Below are positions 1-12,031 of a stretch of DNA of 64,000 nucleotides, piece after piece (position 1 is the first letter of the stretch; every line of letters starts with the position of its first letter). Made by a program: the position numbers and the translations under genes. This DNA comes from Talinum fruticosum (taxonomy: Eukaryota > Streptophyta > Magnoliopsida > Caryophyllales > Talinaceae). Location of the stretch: the NCBI GenBank assembly GCA_021018815.1, contig JAITYX010000017.1:2356001-2420000 (forward strand). Direction: 5' to 3'. The notes below the pieces were generated by a model. That model did not search any database and was not told where the DNA came from. It was given only the letters and a program-made list of their open reading frames with translations.

Positions 1-2317
1 AGGCCTCAATGTGTACTTATATATCTTACCACGACAGTGTTCCTAATAATACATGATGACTTCAGATGATGCCTTTTTAGGATGGTTGATATGTCCATAC
101 TAAGCTATTGTTGGTTTAAGTTATATTAAGAGTGTTTTTGTTTCTCTTGAGATTATTATTCATAGGTGAAAGTTGTTTGCATGGAGAAGGTGTAATCCTA
201 TTTATAGGTATTTGTAGGAGTTTAAGTATTAAGGTGTTTTATGTTGGTTCGTTTATATAAACGATTGGTGTCTTAATGTATGATTTATCCTTCTATTTTT
301 GTGTTTTATCCTTTGACAAACTATTACCAAAAAAATAAAAAAATACAGTTAACGGCTTTGTTTAGTTATCATTTTCTACATTATAACTTTTTTTTAGGGT
401 TGCATACATTCTAATTGTCCCTTTTTTGTGATATTTGTATACATTTACATGTTGGCAATAACACAACCATAGAACACTTTCATAAAATCACTGAAAGATT
501 GTACTTGTTGCACTAAGCCAAAACATGATAAGAAAAAAAGGTTAAAAAGTTTATATGTATTTTCTAAATATGAGAAAATTCGAACTTGTCAGTAAAGTAA
601 AAAAATTGCTTTTAAAGAGAGTGGTGCCTACTATCAATCAATAAAAAAAAAAAAAAAAATAGTGACAAACTATCCATCTACAACTACAACAATAATTGAT
701 GGCATCCTTTTCAAAATACACCAAAGAGGATGAAAGACTAGTGTGTGTATGTATTGTTTTCACAATAAAAATACAAGAACTTGTTTTGCAATAACAAAAT
801 TAGTATGACATAATTAATTAAACAACATATTAAATGGAAAAAAAATTATGCTTGCAATCGGCAAAGCGCTAACAAAATCGTTTTCAAAACATATATGAAG
901 GATCGTTGATATGAAAAAGTATTAATAGCTACCACATATCCTCTAAAAATTATGAGTATAAAGTATTAATAGCTACCACATATCCTCTAAAAATTATGAG
1001 TATGTTCGATTACAATAACTAATTTAGATTATCATATAACTTTTAGTTAATAAATTCACGCTTTATTTATTTACAAACCTAGCTAAATAACATAAATATC
1101 TAACACAGTGCTAACAACAGGCAAACATGCCCAACACACTTGTTATTTATTTTCTTTTTAATCTATATTTTTTTTGCTTGATAATTTATCTAAACGGATT
1201 AAACAATAACATAATATAATTAAATATTAATAAAAATGGATGAAGATCGAACTCTCGTGACTTAATGTATTTAAAACCTCAACATTCTAATACTTCTGTA
1301 ACATCAGTTTTAATACATACATAAAAAAATTATTACATGGTCATATGTACTATTGCACTATATCAATCAAATACACTCGTCTTTTAACACATTCTTCTTT
1401 TGACTTCTGACTTCATTTACATTTAGGAATCCAATATTTATGTTATTATTACTTATTTTGTATGAACCAAATATGCATAATGTTATTACTAGATGATAAT
1501 GAATAGAAGGGCTATAAAAAAACGGCTGAACCAAATCGTTAACTGGCATAATTAAATTGTTTATCCGATAATCAAATAAGTACACTGGTACTTGTTTCAG
1601 TTTTTGAAATCAACGGTTACTTGGAATTCAAACGATAGTTTTTAATAATGTTTTTCAAAATTATTAAGGCTAATTTTTTATTTTTGCATTTGCATGATTA
1701 GTACTATTTATGTCTCTGAGTGCAAAAGACGAAATGCAAGTAGGTAAGATATACATAATAATGATTTATTTGAGTTATTAGATTGATCATCAATGTTTAG
1801 TTGTTTAAAATGTGAATCTTTTATGCATATTTATCAAAATTAAGGACTAAAAAAGAAGGCAACAAACTAATTAGCCCTGTGGGAGAATTATAATTACATT
1901 TTTATTTTATCGGTTTTCATAAATTACTCGTTTGGTTCCTAGTTTTAGTTGACCAGCGAATTGAACTGAAAAATCTGATTAACTGATGGTTGGTAAACTG
2001 ATTTATCAAGTTACAGTTATAATTCATGTTTTGATGAACCAATTAATCCGATTAATCGGTTAAAAAAACTTATTTTAAATTGAACCAAATTGTAAACACA
2101 CCTTCTAAATAGAATTTATGAGTGCATTATTGATCGAAAAATACCTCACTTCATCATGTTTTGAACCATGGACACTTTTAGGAATTAAAAATTATTTTTG
2201 AATTTTTGATGTAATCATTTTTTTAAAAGGGAAAAAAATTAGTGAGAGTGAAGGGCAATATATAGACTACATTAGGGTCAAGGACCCGAAAATAAAAGTC
2301 AGAAGAGCGCACATTCC
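1..2317. other. AT-rich intergenic DNA
   Basis: No reading frame with recognisable protein similarity is seen on either strand. The stretch is very AT-rich with several A-runs. It contains a short perfect tandem duplication, listed separately. Around 1920-2095 there are repeated ATTAATCGGTT / GAACCAATT-like words in both orientations, which look like an old inverted-repeat transposon, but I could not define its ends. Confidence 0.6.
917..1003. repeat. 44-bp tandem duplication
   Basis: Two head-to-tail copies of a 44-base unit (917-960 and 961-1003) are essentially identical. The unit contains the words TAATAGCTACCAC and AAAATTATGAG. No coding content is seen. The near-perfect identity suggests a recent local duplication. 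Confidence 0.9.
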
Positions 2318-2342
2318 GTGTTCGATGCATTCTTGACGCCAT

Positions 2343-2376
2343 TGTGGGCCTACGGGTCCGGGCCCACTGGGCCCTT
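2343..2376 (+). promoter_or_regulatory. TGGGCC (site II) promoter cluster
   Basis: Three TGGGCC/GGCCCA words lie within about 30 bases (2345-2350, 2361-2366 as the complement, 2368-2373). Site II elements (TGGGCC/T) are established promoter elements of plant housekeeping genes, such as those for ribosomal proteins and nuclear-encoded mitochondrial proteins. A CT-rich leader follows, and AGGGTTAGG (telo-box-like) lies near 2701. The local GC content is clearly higher than the surroundings. It probably marks the 5' end of the unresolved locus that follows. Confidence 0.5.
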
Positions 2377-3134
2377 TTCCCTTCCCCGCGCGGCCGCGTC
2401 CCACCCCTTAGAAAAGGGAAAAGAAAGTAAAAGAAAAAAGAAAAAGAAAAGGAGAAATGTAGATCGTCTTCCCGGTCTCTCTCACCGTCTCACTCCTGCT
2501 CTCGCCGGTGCCGGAGCCGACTCGCCGGCTATGCAAGCATGCTTTCCACCCAATGTATATCTCCCTCCTACGTCTAATGTTTTTCGTGGACCTAGGTTCC
2601 GTTGTCATTGTGGTGACGATGTTCAATTTCTTTCATCTTTGTAATTGTGTTGTACTCGAGGTTACTATGAGTTTCAGAAGGAGAATAATAAACTAAACTT
2701 AGGGTTAGGTTTCGGAAGATTTAATTGAATGCTTATTTTCGGAGCTCCTTGATGCGCTTGTCATCTTATCATTGCTCTGTGTCTTTTGCAGGTTCCGCAT
2801 TGTCTAAAAGTAGTGAAGATTGAGCGCAATGGGTAAGATAACTTTTTCGGCTTTGGTTTGAGTTCTTGGTGAATTGATATGACGATTAAGCTGGTGGTCT
2901 TTAAGCCTTTTTTAATAAAGAAAATAAAAGAGGGGTGGGGGTTGGGGGGGTACTACCGATTTTATGTTGGCTGAGTTATTAACTAGTTTAGTCCCTCCAC
3001 CTGTTTGTGTGTCCCATATTTAATTCAGTTTTTGGATTTGTTTGATGATGGTAAAGGATTATTTACTCTCATGATATGATGCTTCATTGATGAAATTTAA
3101 AACCAGGTAGTTTAATACGTTAGCATATTGTGAC

Positions 3135-3331
3135 TATTAAAGGGATAGTCCGGTGGAATATTCCACCCCTTTCGGTGAAGAGATTTGGGTCTAAATCTCA
3201 CTAGATATATCGGGGAGTTTCCTTCAATTTTGTGTATTCCGTTTCCCACTAGGGTGGCCACGTGAGAAATGGGGCCCTGGGTTGGGCTACCACATGGGCC
3301 GTATGCCACAACAAAAAAAAAAAAAAAAAAG
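3135..3331 (+). repeat. Possible SINE-like insertion with A-tail
   Basis: The segment carries a 16-base perfect palindrome (GGTGGAATATTCCACC, about 3152-3167) and a B-box-like word (GGGTCTAAATCTC). It then has a GC-rich body ending in CCACAAC, directly followed by an A-run of about 18 bases. The combination of B-box-like promoter and terminal A-tail resembles plant tRNA-derived SINEs. No clear A-box or target duplication was found, so this stays tentative. Confidence 0.25.
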
Positions 3332-6300
3332 AAAGGTGAACGAAAAGAAAATTCTTTATCTTATGTTTGTATCCATATCTTTACATTACTCATTCTTCCT
3401 TACACAACACTTCCTTTATCCTTCATAGTTTCCCTTGAGAGAAAGCATGTAGAGATCTTATCACCCAATATGATTCCACAGCAAGTGAAGAGTAACTCTC
3501 GAGAATTATGTTGGGTCTACTTCTGCAAAAATATTTGCATTAGAAAATGGGCACATTCACAATGTGAGATAAGCTTAGAAGAGTACATATTATATACTTG
3601 ATCCACTTTGTGCTGAAGTCATTGTTTCTCTTCCTAAGGACCCACTTCCCAAACCCTCTTTACTCTGTGCTCATTTCTACTGAAATTCTGGTTTCCGTAC
3701 CGATTTCTACCATGCACAACACAATAAAGTCTTAAAATGTTTGGGATGAGATTGTCAGTGCCATAAGACATGTAATAATCGTCATTATTAATGTTGGTGG
3801 TCTTACAATCTTTTGGATTGGATTCTCAGTGTGCCAAGGCCCATAGGACATGTGATTGTCGCCATCCCTGCTGGTTTGCAGTTGGGGACCATGCTAATGT
3901 CACCTTGACCATCAAGAGATTTCATTTATGTAGCTGCACTTATGAGAGATTTTAGTTTCGGAATCTTGGGTGATGTTTAGGGGCATTAATTACTAAGGCC
4001 TTCAATAAGACTGTCAAAGTTCGCATTGAACAAATCTTTGGAAATTTAGGAAGTTTGACTATTTGAGTTTGTTAATGTTTCTGTATCTTCTACTTTTTGT
4101 GGGATTGAACTTTAGGGACTGAAGGCAAGCATTGTGTGTGGCGCTTTCATTTAATTTATCATGTGATTGGGAAGATATGCAACATATATGCAGTGTTGTA
4201 TGTATATCAGTTAAGACATTATTGATGTAGCAAAATTAATGCAATAGGTTCGGTTGGGGATGTTATTGAAGGTATAGCCTTGGGCTTGTCGAATTAAGAA
4301 GAAGATTCTTATGCTGTTGTGAGATAGATGTTTGCTTGCATATGAGGCCATAGCAGGCAATGGGTTGGTAGGCCCTAGGCCAGGGGCAAGATGAATTGGA
4401 AGTGGAAAAGGGATTTAGGTTCAGTAAGCGTTTGTATATAAAATAATATTGAGGTAAGGGAAGCAGTCATGTGCTTCAGCGGCTAGTCATTTCTGTGCAT
4501 CCCTTGTATGACTACAAGTTTCCTACATGTCTTGAATGCTGTTCATTGATTTGTGTGTGTAGGCCCTTGATTTACTTGCAAGGTCATGTACCGTGTTTGC
4601 TTGTGGATTTATTTTAAGGTAACTCATATTACATCGGAATTCCTTTAATGTGTCACAAATCTACAGATTAGCAAATTTGATTGTGATGGGGATTGGACTA
4701 GAGGAACTGCTTCTTGGACATTGCCAGCAAACAGAGCAGTGTGGAAATATCATGCTCACCAATGTCATTGACGATTGGATCATATGCCTTAAGAAACAGG
4801 TCATATCCTTGTTTATAATCTTCCTTATCCTTTTCAAGTCACTATGTTGTTGTAACGTAATGTTTGAAGAAATGAAAGGAATCAACAGCTTGTCTAATTT
4901 GGTTCAGAGGTCGCCAGTTTAGCTCCCTAAAATAAGCACCTTGCATACCCGATATCCTTTCTCAGACCACTCTTTTGAAAGAACCTTTTCTAACACATTT
5001 AGATCCTCTTTTGAAAGTCTTATATTGAAGTGAAAATGGTGATCCTTTAATAGCTTGTATCTTCTCAGGCTCTATAATGATTTACACTGTTCTATATGTG
5101 GCTGGATGGACATTGTCCATATTAGTTATAGAGTTGCTAAGGCATCCTGAAAAGAAAAAATGTATCTTCTGTATGCCACTGATTTTAAGTGCTCTCTCAT
5201 GTTTTTACGTGAGCACACTCTTGGCGAAGATTGATCTTCACCTTTTTTTAAAAAATGGTTCATTAGTATGCCACTGATTTACAGCTTAACCCTGAATTGC
5301 TGCTGCTGTCTCCTCAATGCTTGACAACACCTTTCACTACCCGGGTGTGCCTTATCAAGCTGTCAATGGTCGATTTAGATTCTTTATGGATTGATTGTAA
5401 TTTGCAATCGACTTTGCTTAAAGAGGACCGGTATATCAGTTGCTTTCAGAAGAACTGTAAGCTGTAAATATTGAGTCGAATGTTTTACTTTGTTTTTTGT
5501 CTTCTTTGCATGAATTATTGCCCTTTTTCTGAAAAAAAGCGTTTATGTTTGTGGGGAACGGGGAAAGGAGGGGTGGGGGTTTGGAACACTATAACTGCAA
5601 AATTTTTGATATAGCAGTAAAATACGGGCTGTTCTGCAGAGAGCTTCTTGTTTATTCACAGTTACCTTGTCTATTTTTGCTTAATACAGAACAATGCAGT
5701 GGTGTCTTGCGAGGAAGCTCACCACTTATACTGGGGGTTCTTTCCCCTTGGATTTCTCTCCAAAATGGAGGCTGGTGATAATTCCGATGATCATGGCGTT
5801 AATGCTGCTATGAATAGTGATAAGAATAACAATTGTCACAGTCTGGGTTTTCCAAAGATGCAGGGCATGTTCACCTATGGGGGCAGTGGGGGAGTTAATA
5901 TTTAAGATGTAGTGCTTATGTTGGTTTGGAAGGTAGTAATAAGGTTAATGTGTGGCATAAGCAGAAATCCGAGTTCTGGGGCCTAAGAAGAAGCAAGGGC
6001 AGCCTCAGAAGCATTCCCTGCTTGTATAAATTTTGATACATTTGGGGTCGGTTGTGAGTGTCCTCCGTATCTGCTGCTCTCTCCCTAATTTTTAAATGGG
6101 AGAAGGATGCTAAGATAGATTTCTGGAAGTGTATTGATTTAGGATAAAGAAATGCAGGCCTAGTCTGTGCTGTTTATGCTTTTCATTTCTAAGGATAGGT
6201 TGATTCCGGTGCTGTGTGGATGGTTTGTGCTGTTTCTTCTTGATTGATTTGTAGTTATAGATGAAATTGTTTGTAGCACTGACTCTCATAGTCTCACGTG

Positions 6301-7282
6301 ATCATTGATCTATAGGTTTCCTATCCTTTTATTGATTTTGTAGAGGACAATGCTTATTGTTTTGAAATTTTGATATGGTTTGTTTTTTCCTTTTTGTTTT
6401 TGGAAACCGTGAATATTTTGATGGAAGCCTTTCTGGCTGCGAGAAGCAATAAATACATATCTATGTCATGTTTCAAATTAAAAAGGATTGAACTACTCTA
6501 GTGGTTGGAGATTTCCCAATAGATTCTCAAATGAGAAGGTTTAACGTGGTTCAAACCTCCTCAATTGAGTAAAGGTGATTTTGGGAGGAGAATGGAGATG
6601 GCGAAAATTAGAAGGGTAGTAGAAATAGTAAGATAGAGGAGAAGAACATGCAAACAACTTGATTAACTTCAATTGGATCAATTTTTAAACATTCAAGCTT
6701 GTCTAGCTTCCTATATGAGCTTGTTGAATTTCCCGACTCCCACTATGACTATTTATATTCAAACGTTGTCATCGGCTCATGGCACTTTCTTGTTTAAATA
6801 AATAGGATTGGCTCTCACAACGTTGATCCGACTCTAAAAATTCTGCTATGATGTTATTCTGCAAGCTTTCAATAGTTAGTAACTTTCTAATCTTTGCGTT
6901 TCTATTTTCCACTTGCAGTTTGATGTACTTTTCTGCCCTTGAACGAGTATACTATCTTCAATTTCAGGTATCTTCTATCCCACTTGTCCAACTATCATCC
7001 CACTATCTTGGCTGAATTTTTCTCATGTTCTTCCTCCAGTTAGGAACCAGGAATCTGATTAGACTATATAATTAATTAGCAGAGTGGTGCTCACGGTACA
7101 TATCTGTCTAAAGAATTTAGCAGTACCATAGTATGGCTTATCTAAATTAGGTCAAGTAGTCTTGTATTATTCATTTTACAGGCAACGTTGACATTGTTAA
7201 AACAAAACTATTATATCACCAATTTGCCAGACGTGAGGGCACAATATTCTTTGTTGAAGAAGACCTATAGCTGGGAGCATTG

Positions 7283-7288
7283 TATATA
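7283..7288 (+). promoter_or_regulatory. TATA box of the hevein/extensin gene
   Basis: TATATA lies 53 bases upstream of the proposed ATG at 7341, inside TGTATATAAGGC. The spacing matches that of the three related chitinase genes downstream, whose TATA boxes also lie 45-55 bases before the ATG. The 5' UTR would then be short, about 20-30 bases. Confidence 0.6.
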
Positions 7289-7340
7289 AGGCAACCCAGT
7301 TAGTAATTGGGCATGATAACAGAAATGCGCAGTTTTGAAA

Positions 7341-10300
7341 ATGAGATTCCTCTTAGTAATAGCTTTGTTGCCTGTCTTTCTGCAAACAATATCTGCTCAG
7401 CAATGTGGGAGGCAAGCTGATGGTGCTAAGTGCCCATATGGCCTGTGCTGCAGTCGATCTGGTTGGTGTGGAACCACCTCAAGTCATTGTGGGACGGGCT
7501 GTCAGAGTCAATGCAATTCTCGCCGATTCACCCCAATGCCTAAACATCCGCCCCCACCCTTTCGTGGTTATCCCTCGGTTGTACTGCCATACATAGCTTT
7601 TGGTTCTGTTAGATGTGGGAGGCAAGCTCATGGAGCTCGATGCTCTAATGGGCTTTGTTGTAGCCATGCTGGTCGGTGTGGATCCACACCAGCTTATTGT
7701 GGGACCGGGTGTCAAAGCCAATGTTATCCTCATAGGAGCACCCCGACACCTAAACATCAACAGCCACCTCCACTTCGAAACCTACAGCCTTCATTAACCC
7801 AACCGAAGTATCTAAGTCCCGCCCCAATGAAAAAGCCTCCTATGCACCCTCAATCTCCACCTTTGCCCCCTTTGCCTAAATCTCCATCATCCCCACCTTT
7901 GTTCCAAATGCCTAAACCTCATTCTCGACCTCAATTCTCGCCTTTGTCCTCGATGCCTAAACCTCCATCCCAACCTCAATCCCCACCTTTGATCCCCATG
8001 CCTAAACCTCCATCTCAATCTCAATCCCCACGTTTGTCCCCTTTGCCTAATCCTCCGTCCCATGCTAAACACCCTCAATTTCCAACCTTGTCTCGTATGC
8101 CTAAACCTCCCTCTCGACCACAATCTCCTCCTAAACACCCTCTATCTCCACCATCTATGATACCTAAACCTCCATCTCCAATGCAATCCCCGCTAAACAC
8201 CCTCAACCACCACCTTTGTCCCCTTTGCCTAATTCTCCATCTCATCCTTCGTCCCCTCCTAAACACCCTCAATCCGTACCTTTGTCCCCTTTTCCTAATT
8301 CTCCATCTCATCCTTCATCCCCTCCTAAACACCCTCAATCCCCACATTTGGCCCCTTTGCCTAAGCGTCCATCTCAATCTCAATCTCCACATTTGTCGCC
8401 AATTTCTAAACCTCTACTTCCACTTCCACCTCCACCTCCACCTCCACCTCCACCTCAATCCCCCTCTTTGCTCCAGGTTCCTAAACCTCCATCTCTACCT
8501 CAAATCCCATTTTTGAGCCCTTTGCCTAATCCTCTATCCCACCCTCCACTCGAGCAACAATCCCTCATCCATCACACGAGACATCCTCCTCCATCACATA
8601 CATCTCGGTCTCCCTCCCCAACATTGTCCCCTGTAATTGGGCCTCCAACTCATCCTCCATTATCGGCTAAGCCACAATCTCCTTCTTTATCACATATACC
8701 TCCATCACAGCAACAATCCCCGTCTCAGCTGGAGCCTCGGTTTCCTCCTGCACCCACTCTTGGGTCTCCATCTCAACCACAATCCCCGTCTCATCCTTGG
8801 CCTCAATTTCCTCCTTCACCCACTCCCGAGCCTCCATCTCCTGTAATTGAGCCTCCATCACAGCCACAATCCCCGTCTCAGCTGGAGCCTCGGTTTCCTC
8901 CTGCACCCACTCTTGGGTCTCCATCTCAACCACAATCCCCGTCTCATCCTCGGCCTCGGTTTCCTCCTTCACCCACTCCTGAGCCTCCATCTCTTGTAAT
9001 TGAGCCTCCATCACAGCCACAATCCCCGTCTCAATCCCCGTCTCAACCCCAGTCTCAAGCTGGAGCCTCGGTTTCCTCCTGCTCCCACTCTTGGGTCTCC
9101 ATCTCGACCACAATCCCCGTCTCATCCTCGGCCTCGGTTTCCTCCTTCACCCACTCCGGAGCCTCCATCTCCTGTAATTGAGCCTCCATCACAGCCACAA
9201 TCCCCGTCTCAGCTGGAGCCTCGGTTTCCTCCTGCGCCCACTCTTGGGTCTCCATCTCAACCACAATCCCCGTCTCATCCTCGGCCTCGGTTTCCTCCTT
9301 CACCCACTCCCGAGCCTCCATCTCCTGTAATTGAGCCTCCATCACAGCCACAATCCCCGTCTCAGCTGGAGCCTCGGTTTCCTCCTACGCCTACTCTTGG
9401 GTCTCCATCTCAACCACAATCCCCGTCTCATCCTCGGCCTCGGTTTCCCCTTCACCCACTCCCGAGCCTCCATCTCCTGTAATTGAGCCTCCATCACAGC
9501 CCACAATCCCCGTCTCAGCTGGAGCCTCGGTTTCCTCCTGCGCCCACTCTTGGGTCTCCATCTCAACCACAATCCCCGTCTCATCCTCGGCCTCGGTTTC
9601 CTCCTTCACCCACTCCTGAGCCTCCATCTCCTGTAATTGAGCCTCCATCACAGCCACAATCCCCGTCTCAGCTGGAGCCTCGGTTTCCTCCTGCGCCCAC
9701 TCTTGGGTCTCCATCTCAACCACAAGCCCCGTCTCATCCTCGGCCTCGGTTCCTCCTTCACCCACTCCCGAGCCTCCATCTCCTGTAATTGAGCCTCCAT
9801 CACAGCCACAATCCCCGTCTCAGCTGGAGCCTCGGTTTCCTCCTGCGCCCACTCTTGGGTCTCCATCTCAACCACAATCCCCGTCTCATCCTCGGCCTCG
9901 GTTTCCTCCTTCACCCACTCCGGAGCCTCCATCTCCTGTAATTGAGCCTCCATCACAGCCACAATCCCCGTCTCAGCTGGAGCCTCGGTTTCCTCCTGTG
10001 CCCACTCTTGGGTCTCCATCTCAACCACAAGCCCCGTCTCATCCTCGGCCTCGGTTTCCTCCTTCACCCACTCCCGAGCCTCCATCTCCTGTAATTGAGC
10101 CTCCATCACAGCCACAATCCCCGTCTCAACTAGAGCCTCGGTTTCCTCCTGCACCCACTCTTGGGTCTCCATCTCAACCACAATCCCCGTCTCATCCTCA
10201 GCTTCAGTTTCCTCCTTCACCCACTCCTGAGCCTCCATCTCCTTTAATTGAGCCTCCATCTGAGTCCCAGTCACAATCCCCATCTGAGCCTCCATCTCAG

Positions 10301-10711
10301 TCCCAGTCACAATCCCCATCTGAGCCTCCATTTTTAAAGAAACCGGAACCTCAATTCCCTCCCTCACCCACCCTTGAGCCTCCATCTCAACCACAACCCC
10401 TATCTCAACTAGAGCCCAAGTCTCCTCCTTCGTCGCCCACATCTCTAACACCATCCCCACCTCCCCTCGAAAGGGGGCCTCAATCCCAACCTCAATTCCC
10501 ACCTTCACCTACATCTCAGTCTCCTCCTCCACCTCCTACACAAGAGCCTTCACCACAAACTCAATCTCCATCTTCATCCCATACACCAATGCAACCTCAG
10601 TCACCGTCTTTATCACCCGCGTCTCCACTTCCTCCTCCACCTCCCTTGGGTAAACCATCGCCTTTGACACCTAGAACTCCGCCTCAAACCCCTCGCAGTT
10701 CCCCACCGTGA
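7341..10711 (+). CDS. Chimeric protein: two hevein domains plus long extensin-like tail
   Basis: This is an intronless gene for a secreted chitin-binding, cell-wall-type protein. The ATG at 7341 starts a 19-residue signal peptide ending near TISA/QQCG. Hevein (CBM18) domain 1 follows directly, with the eight-cysteine spacing and [11 protein letters not shown]. After a short Pro linker comes hevein domain 2 ([21 protein letters not shown]). About 950 residues of Pro/Ser/Gln-rich sequence follow: first [15 protein letters not shown] units, then ten 51-residue repeats built from [17 protein letters not shown] and [16 protein letters not shown]. There is no GH19 domain. Five apparent single-base indels break the frame, near 8192 (-1), 9058 (+1), 9449 (-1), 9500 (+1) and 9751 (-1). 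With these allowed for, the length is 3372 bases (1123 residues). Architecture resembles solanaceous chitin-binding lectins (hevein plus extensin-like parts). The indels may be repeat-region assembly errors or true decay. Confidence 0.75.
8726..10279 (+). repeat. 153-bp (51-codon) tandem repeat array, about ten copies
   Basis: The word CAGCTGGAGCC or its variant recurs at 8726, 8879, 9057, 9210, 9363, 9516, 9669, 9821, 9974 and 10127. Seven of the nine intervals are exactly 153 bases. One is lengthened to about 178 by an extra partial unit and one is 152 because of a lost base. Copies are very similar to each other, which implies recent unequal exchange or conversion. The array encodes the proline-rich tail of the hevein/extensin gene. 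The unit lacks stops in several frames, so long but meaningless frames also appear on the opposite strand. Confidence 0.93.
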
Positions 10712-11361
10712 GGCCACAGCTTGGTTAATCTCAAGCTACATTGACTATTTATGCAATTAATTTTGATGAGTTTTTACACTGCCACGCCTAAAAGTGTCTT
10801 GGGAGCTATTTGGATGGCTAATTCATAGCATCTCCTTGGATAAGAGTTGTTTACTGCATGTTTTCATTTGCACAGACTTGCAATGTCTTTGTTTGTTTTA
10901 ATGGTGAATGAACATACTAACGGTTTCCATGGGTGGATTTTTTTGTCAAGGAATTTAATGAATGTATGAGGTGTCATTCATGGATGTCCTTTTTCTTTTG
11001 TATTAGTAAGGGCTTACAATTATCACAAATATGATGAGGGCTAATTCATGCCTACTGTTACAGGCTTTTTTACTTATCAATTGAGAATTATTAATTTGAT
11101 GAGGGCCTATCATCTATTTGTCCCATTAATACCTTAGAATATCTATCTATCTGTACTATAAGTTGCATTAGGCTCATACGCAGCCCCTGCCACCCCATCT
11201 CCCACAAGAAAAAAAGAAAAGATGAGAGAGGTTTCAGATCACATTGCATCAGCTTTGCACTACACTGACTCTCGGTCTTTGAAAGTTGTCAAAGGCAGTG
11301 TGAGAATGTTTTCTTAGTAATCCTATCCTGCCATCCTGTTCTGCTGGGTGTTATCTAGCAA

Positions 11362-11412
<51 letters not shown>

Positions 11413-11986
11413 CACTACTAGTGCTGCTGCTGCTACTGCTACTTGTTGACCCGAGATAACGTGTATTTCTTAATGACAAATAATAAAATGACATGCATCC
11501 ATTCATTTAATTTAATTCACACTATAAATTTTACAAAAAAAAAAAAAAAAAAAAAAAAAAAACTTAATGTTGCCCCAAAATAGGAACTTTCTTTTACAAG
11601 TATTGCATGTATTTCTTGATAAGCTAACTGGACTTATAAAAGCTAACTTGAATGGTCTTCATGAACCTCACTTCACTCAAATATTCAGTCAGCTTGTTTT
11701 GAAGGGCTGAATATTAGATTCATTCAAAATCAACTTGAGCAATCCATTTCGTAAGTTTAACAAAATAGAAATAGACCACCAATGTCAAAAAGCATGACAA
11801 AACTACAGACTATAGAGGGCACTATTGATTAATTTTGTGTTATATTTCCAGTAGGTACAAACATAGATATTTGTGGATCCATGACAATGACACATAATTG
11901 GATGGCCTCCAACTTGGGTGATCATTTTTGTATTAGTGGTGACCATACAAAGTTGGTGAATGCCCGATTGCCCACTGGATTTTCCA
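10712..11986. other. 3' flank of the hevein/extensin gene and upstream region of chitinase 2
   Basis: No gene is seen. The stretch includes an AAT microsatellite, an A-run of about 30 bases near 11533, and from about 11690 onward a segment clearly related to the upstream regions of the chitinase genes at 16.3 and 20.7 kb (shared words such as CACCAATGTCA, AGATATTTG and GGCCTCCAACTTG). That homology places the start of the chitinase duplication unit near here. Confidence 0.6.
11362..11412. repeat. (AAT)n microsatellite
   Basis: About 17 uninterrupted AAT triplets follow CTAGCAAAATAATAAT. A similar array lies at 17652-17701 in the 3' flank of another member of the gene cluster. Confidence 0.95.
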
Positions 11987-11992
11987 TATAAA
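11987..11992 (+). promoter_or_regulatory. TATA box of chitinase pseudogene 2
   Basis: TATAAA lies 45 bases before the ATG at 12032, in the context CCATATAAATACAACACC. The same context appears before the two later chitinase genes. The promoter is better preserved than the coding region behind it. Confidence 0.6.
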
Positions 11993-12031
11993 TACAACAC
12001 CCTGCTAATTGAAAACACACCAATAGAAACC

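Larger units (their letters stand above)
2300..6460 (+). other. Unresolved, probably transcribed and spliced locus
   Basis: A promoter-like GC-rich segment is followed by a candidate 5' UTR intron (acceptor TTTTGCAG before 2791) and a start-like ATGG immediately before a consensus donor GTAAG (ATG at 2829). Later acceptor-like sites precede short exon-like segments near 4664-4798, 5067-5277 and 5692-5905. The last can be read in two frames: one encodes a short basic-hydrophobic end (about 40 residues), the other an Asn/Gly-rich end. I could not join these segments into one continuous reading frame and I do not recognise the product. It could be a small-protein gene, a long non-coding RNA, or a decayed gene that kept its promoter. 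No function is assigned. Confidence 0.3.

Noticed and set aside
4650..4798. LANLIVMGIG in a short open frame, similar to the ANLIVMG start of the mitochondrial motor protein PAM16
   Set aside because: The match is only seven or eight residues, and nothing after it fits the family (no J-like domain). Other frames of the same stretch look equally plausible. Too little to assign.
8726..10279. Regularly spaced repeats that superficially resemble a CRISPR array
   Set aside because: The whole 153-base unit is repeated without unique spacers, it is protein-coding, and the genome is a plant.
8667..10508. Long open frames on the - strand with acidic repeats ([17 protein letters not shown]) opposite the proline-rich array
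   Set aside because: They are complements of the 153-bp coding repeat, which happens to lack stops in several frames. They have no independent start, promoter or family similarity, and the + strand has a signal peptide and hevein domains.
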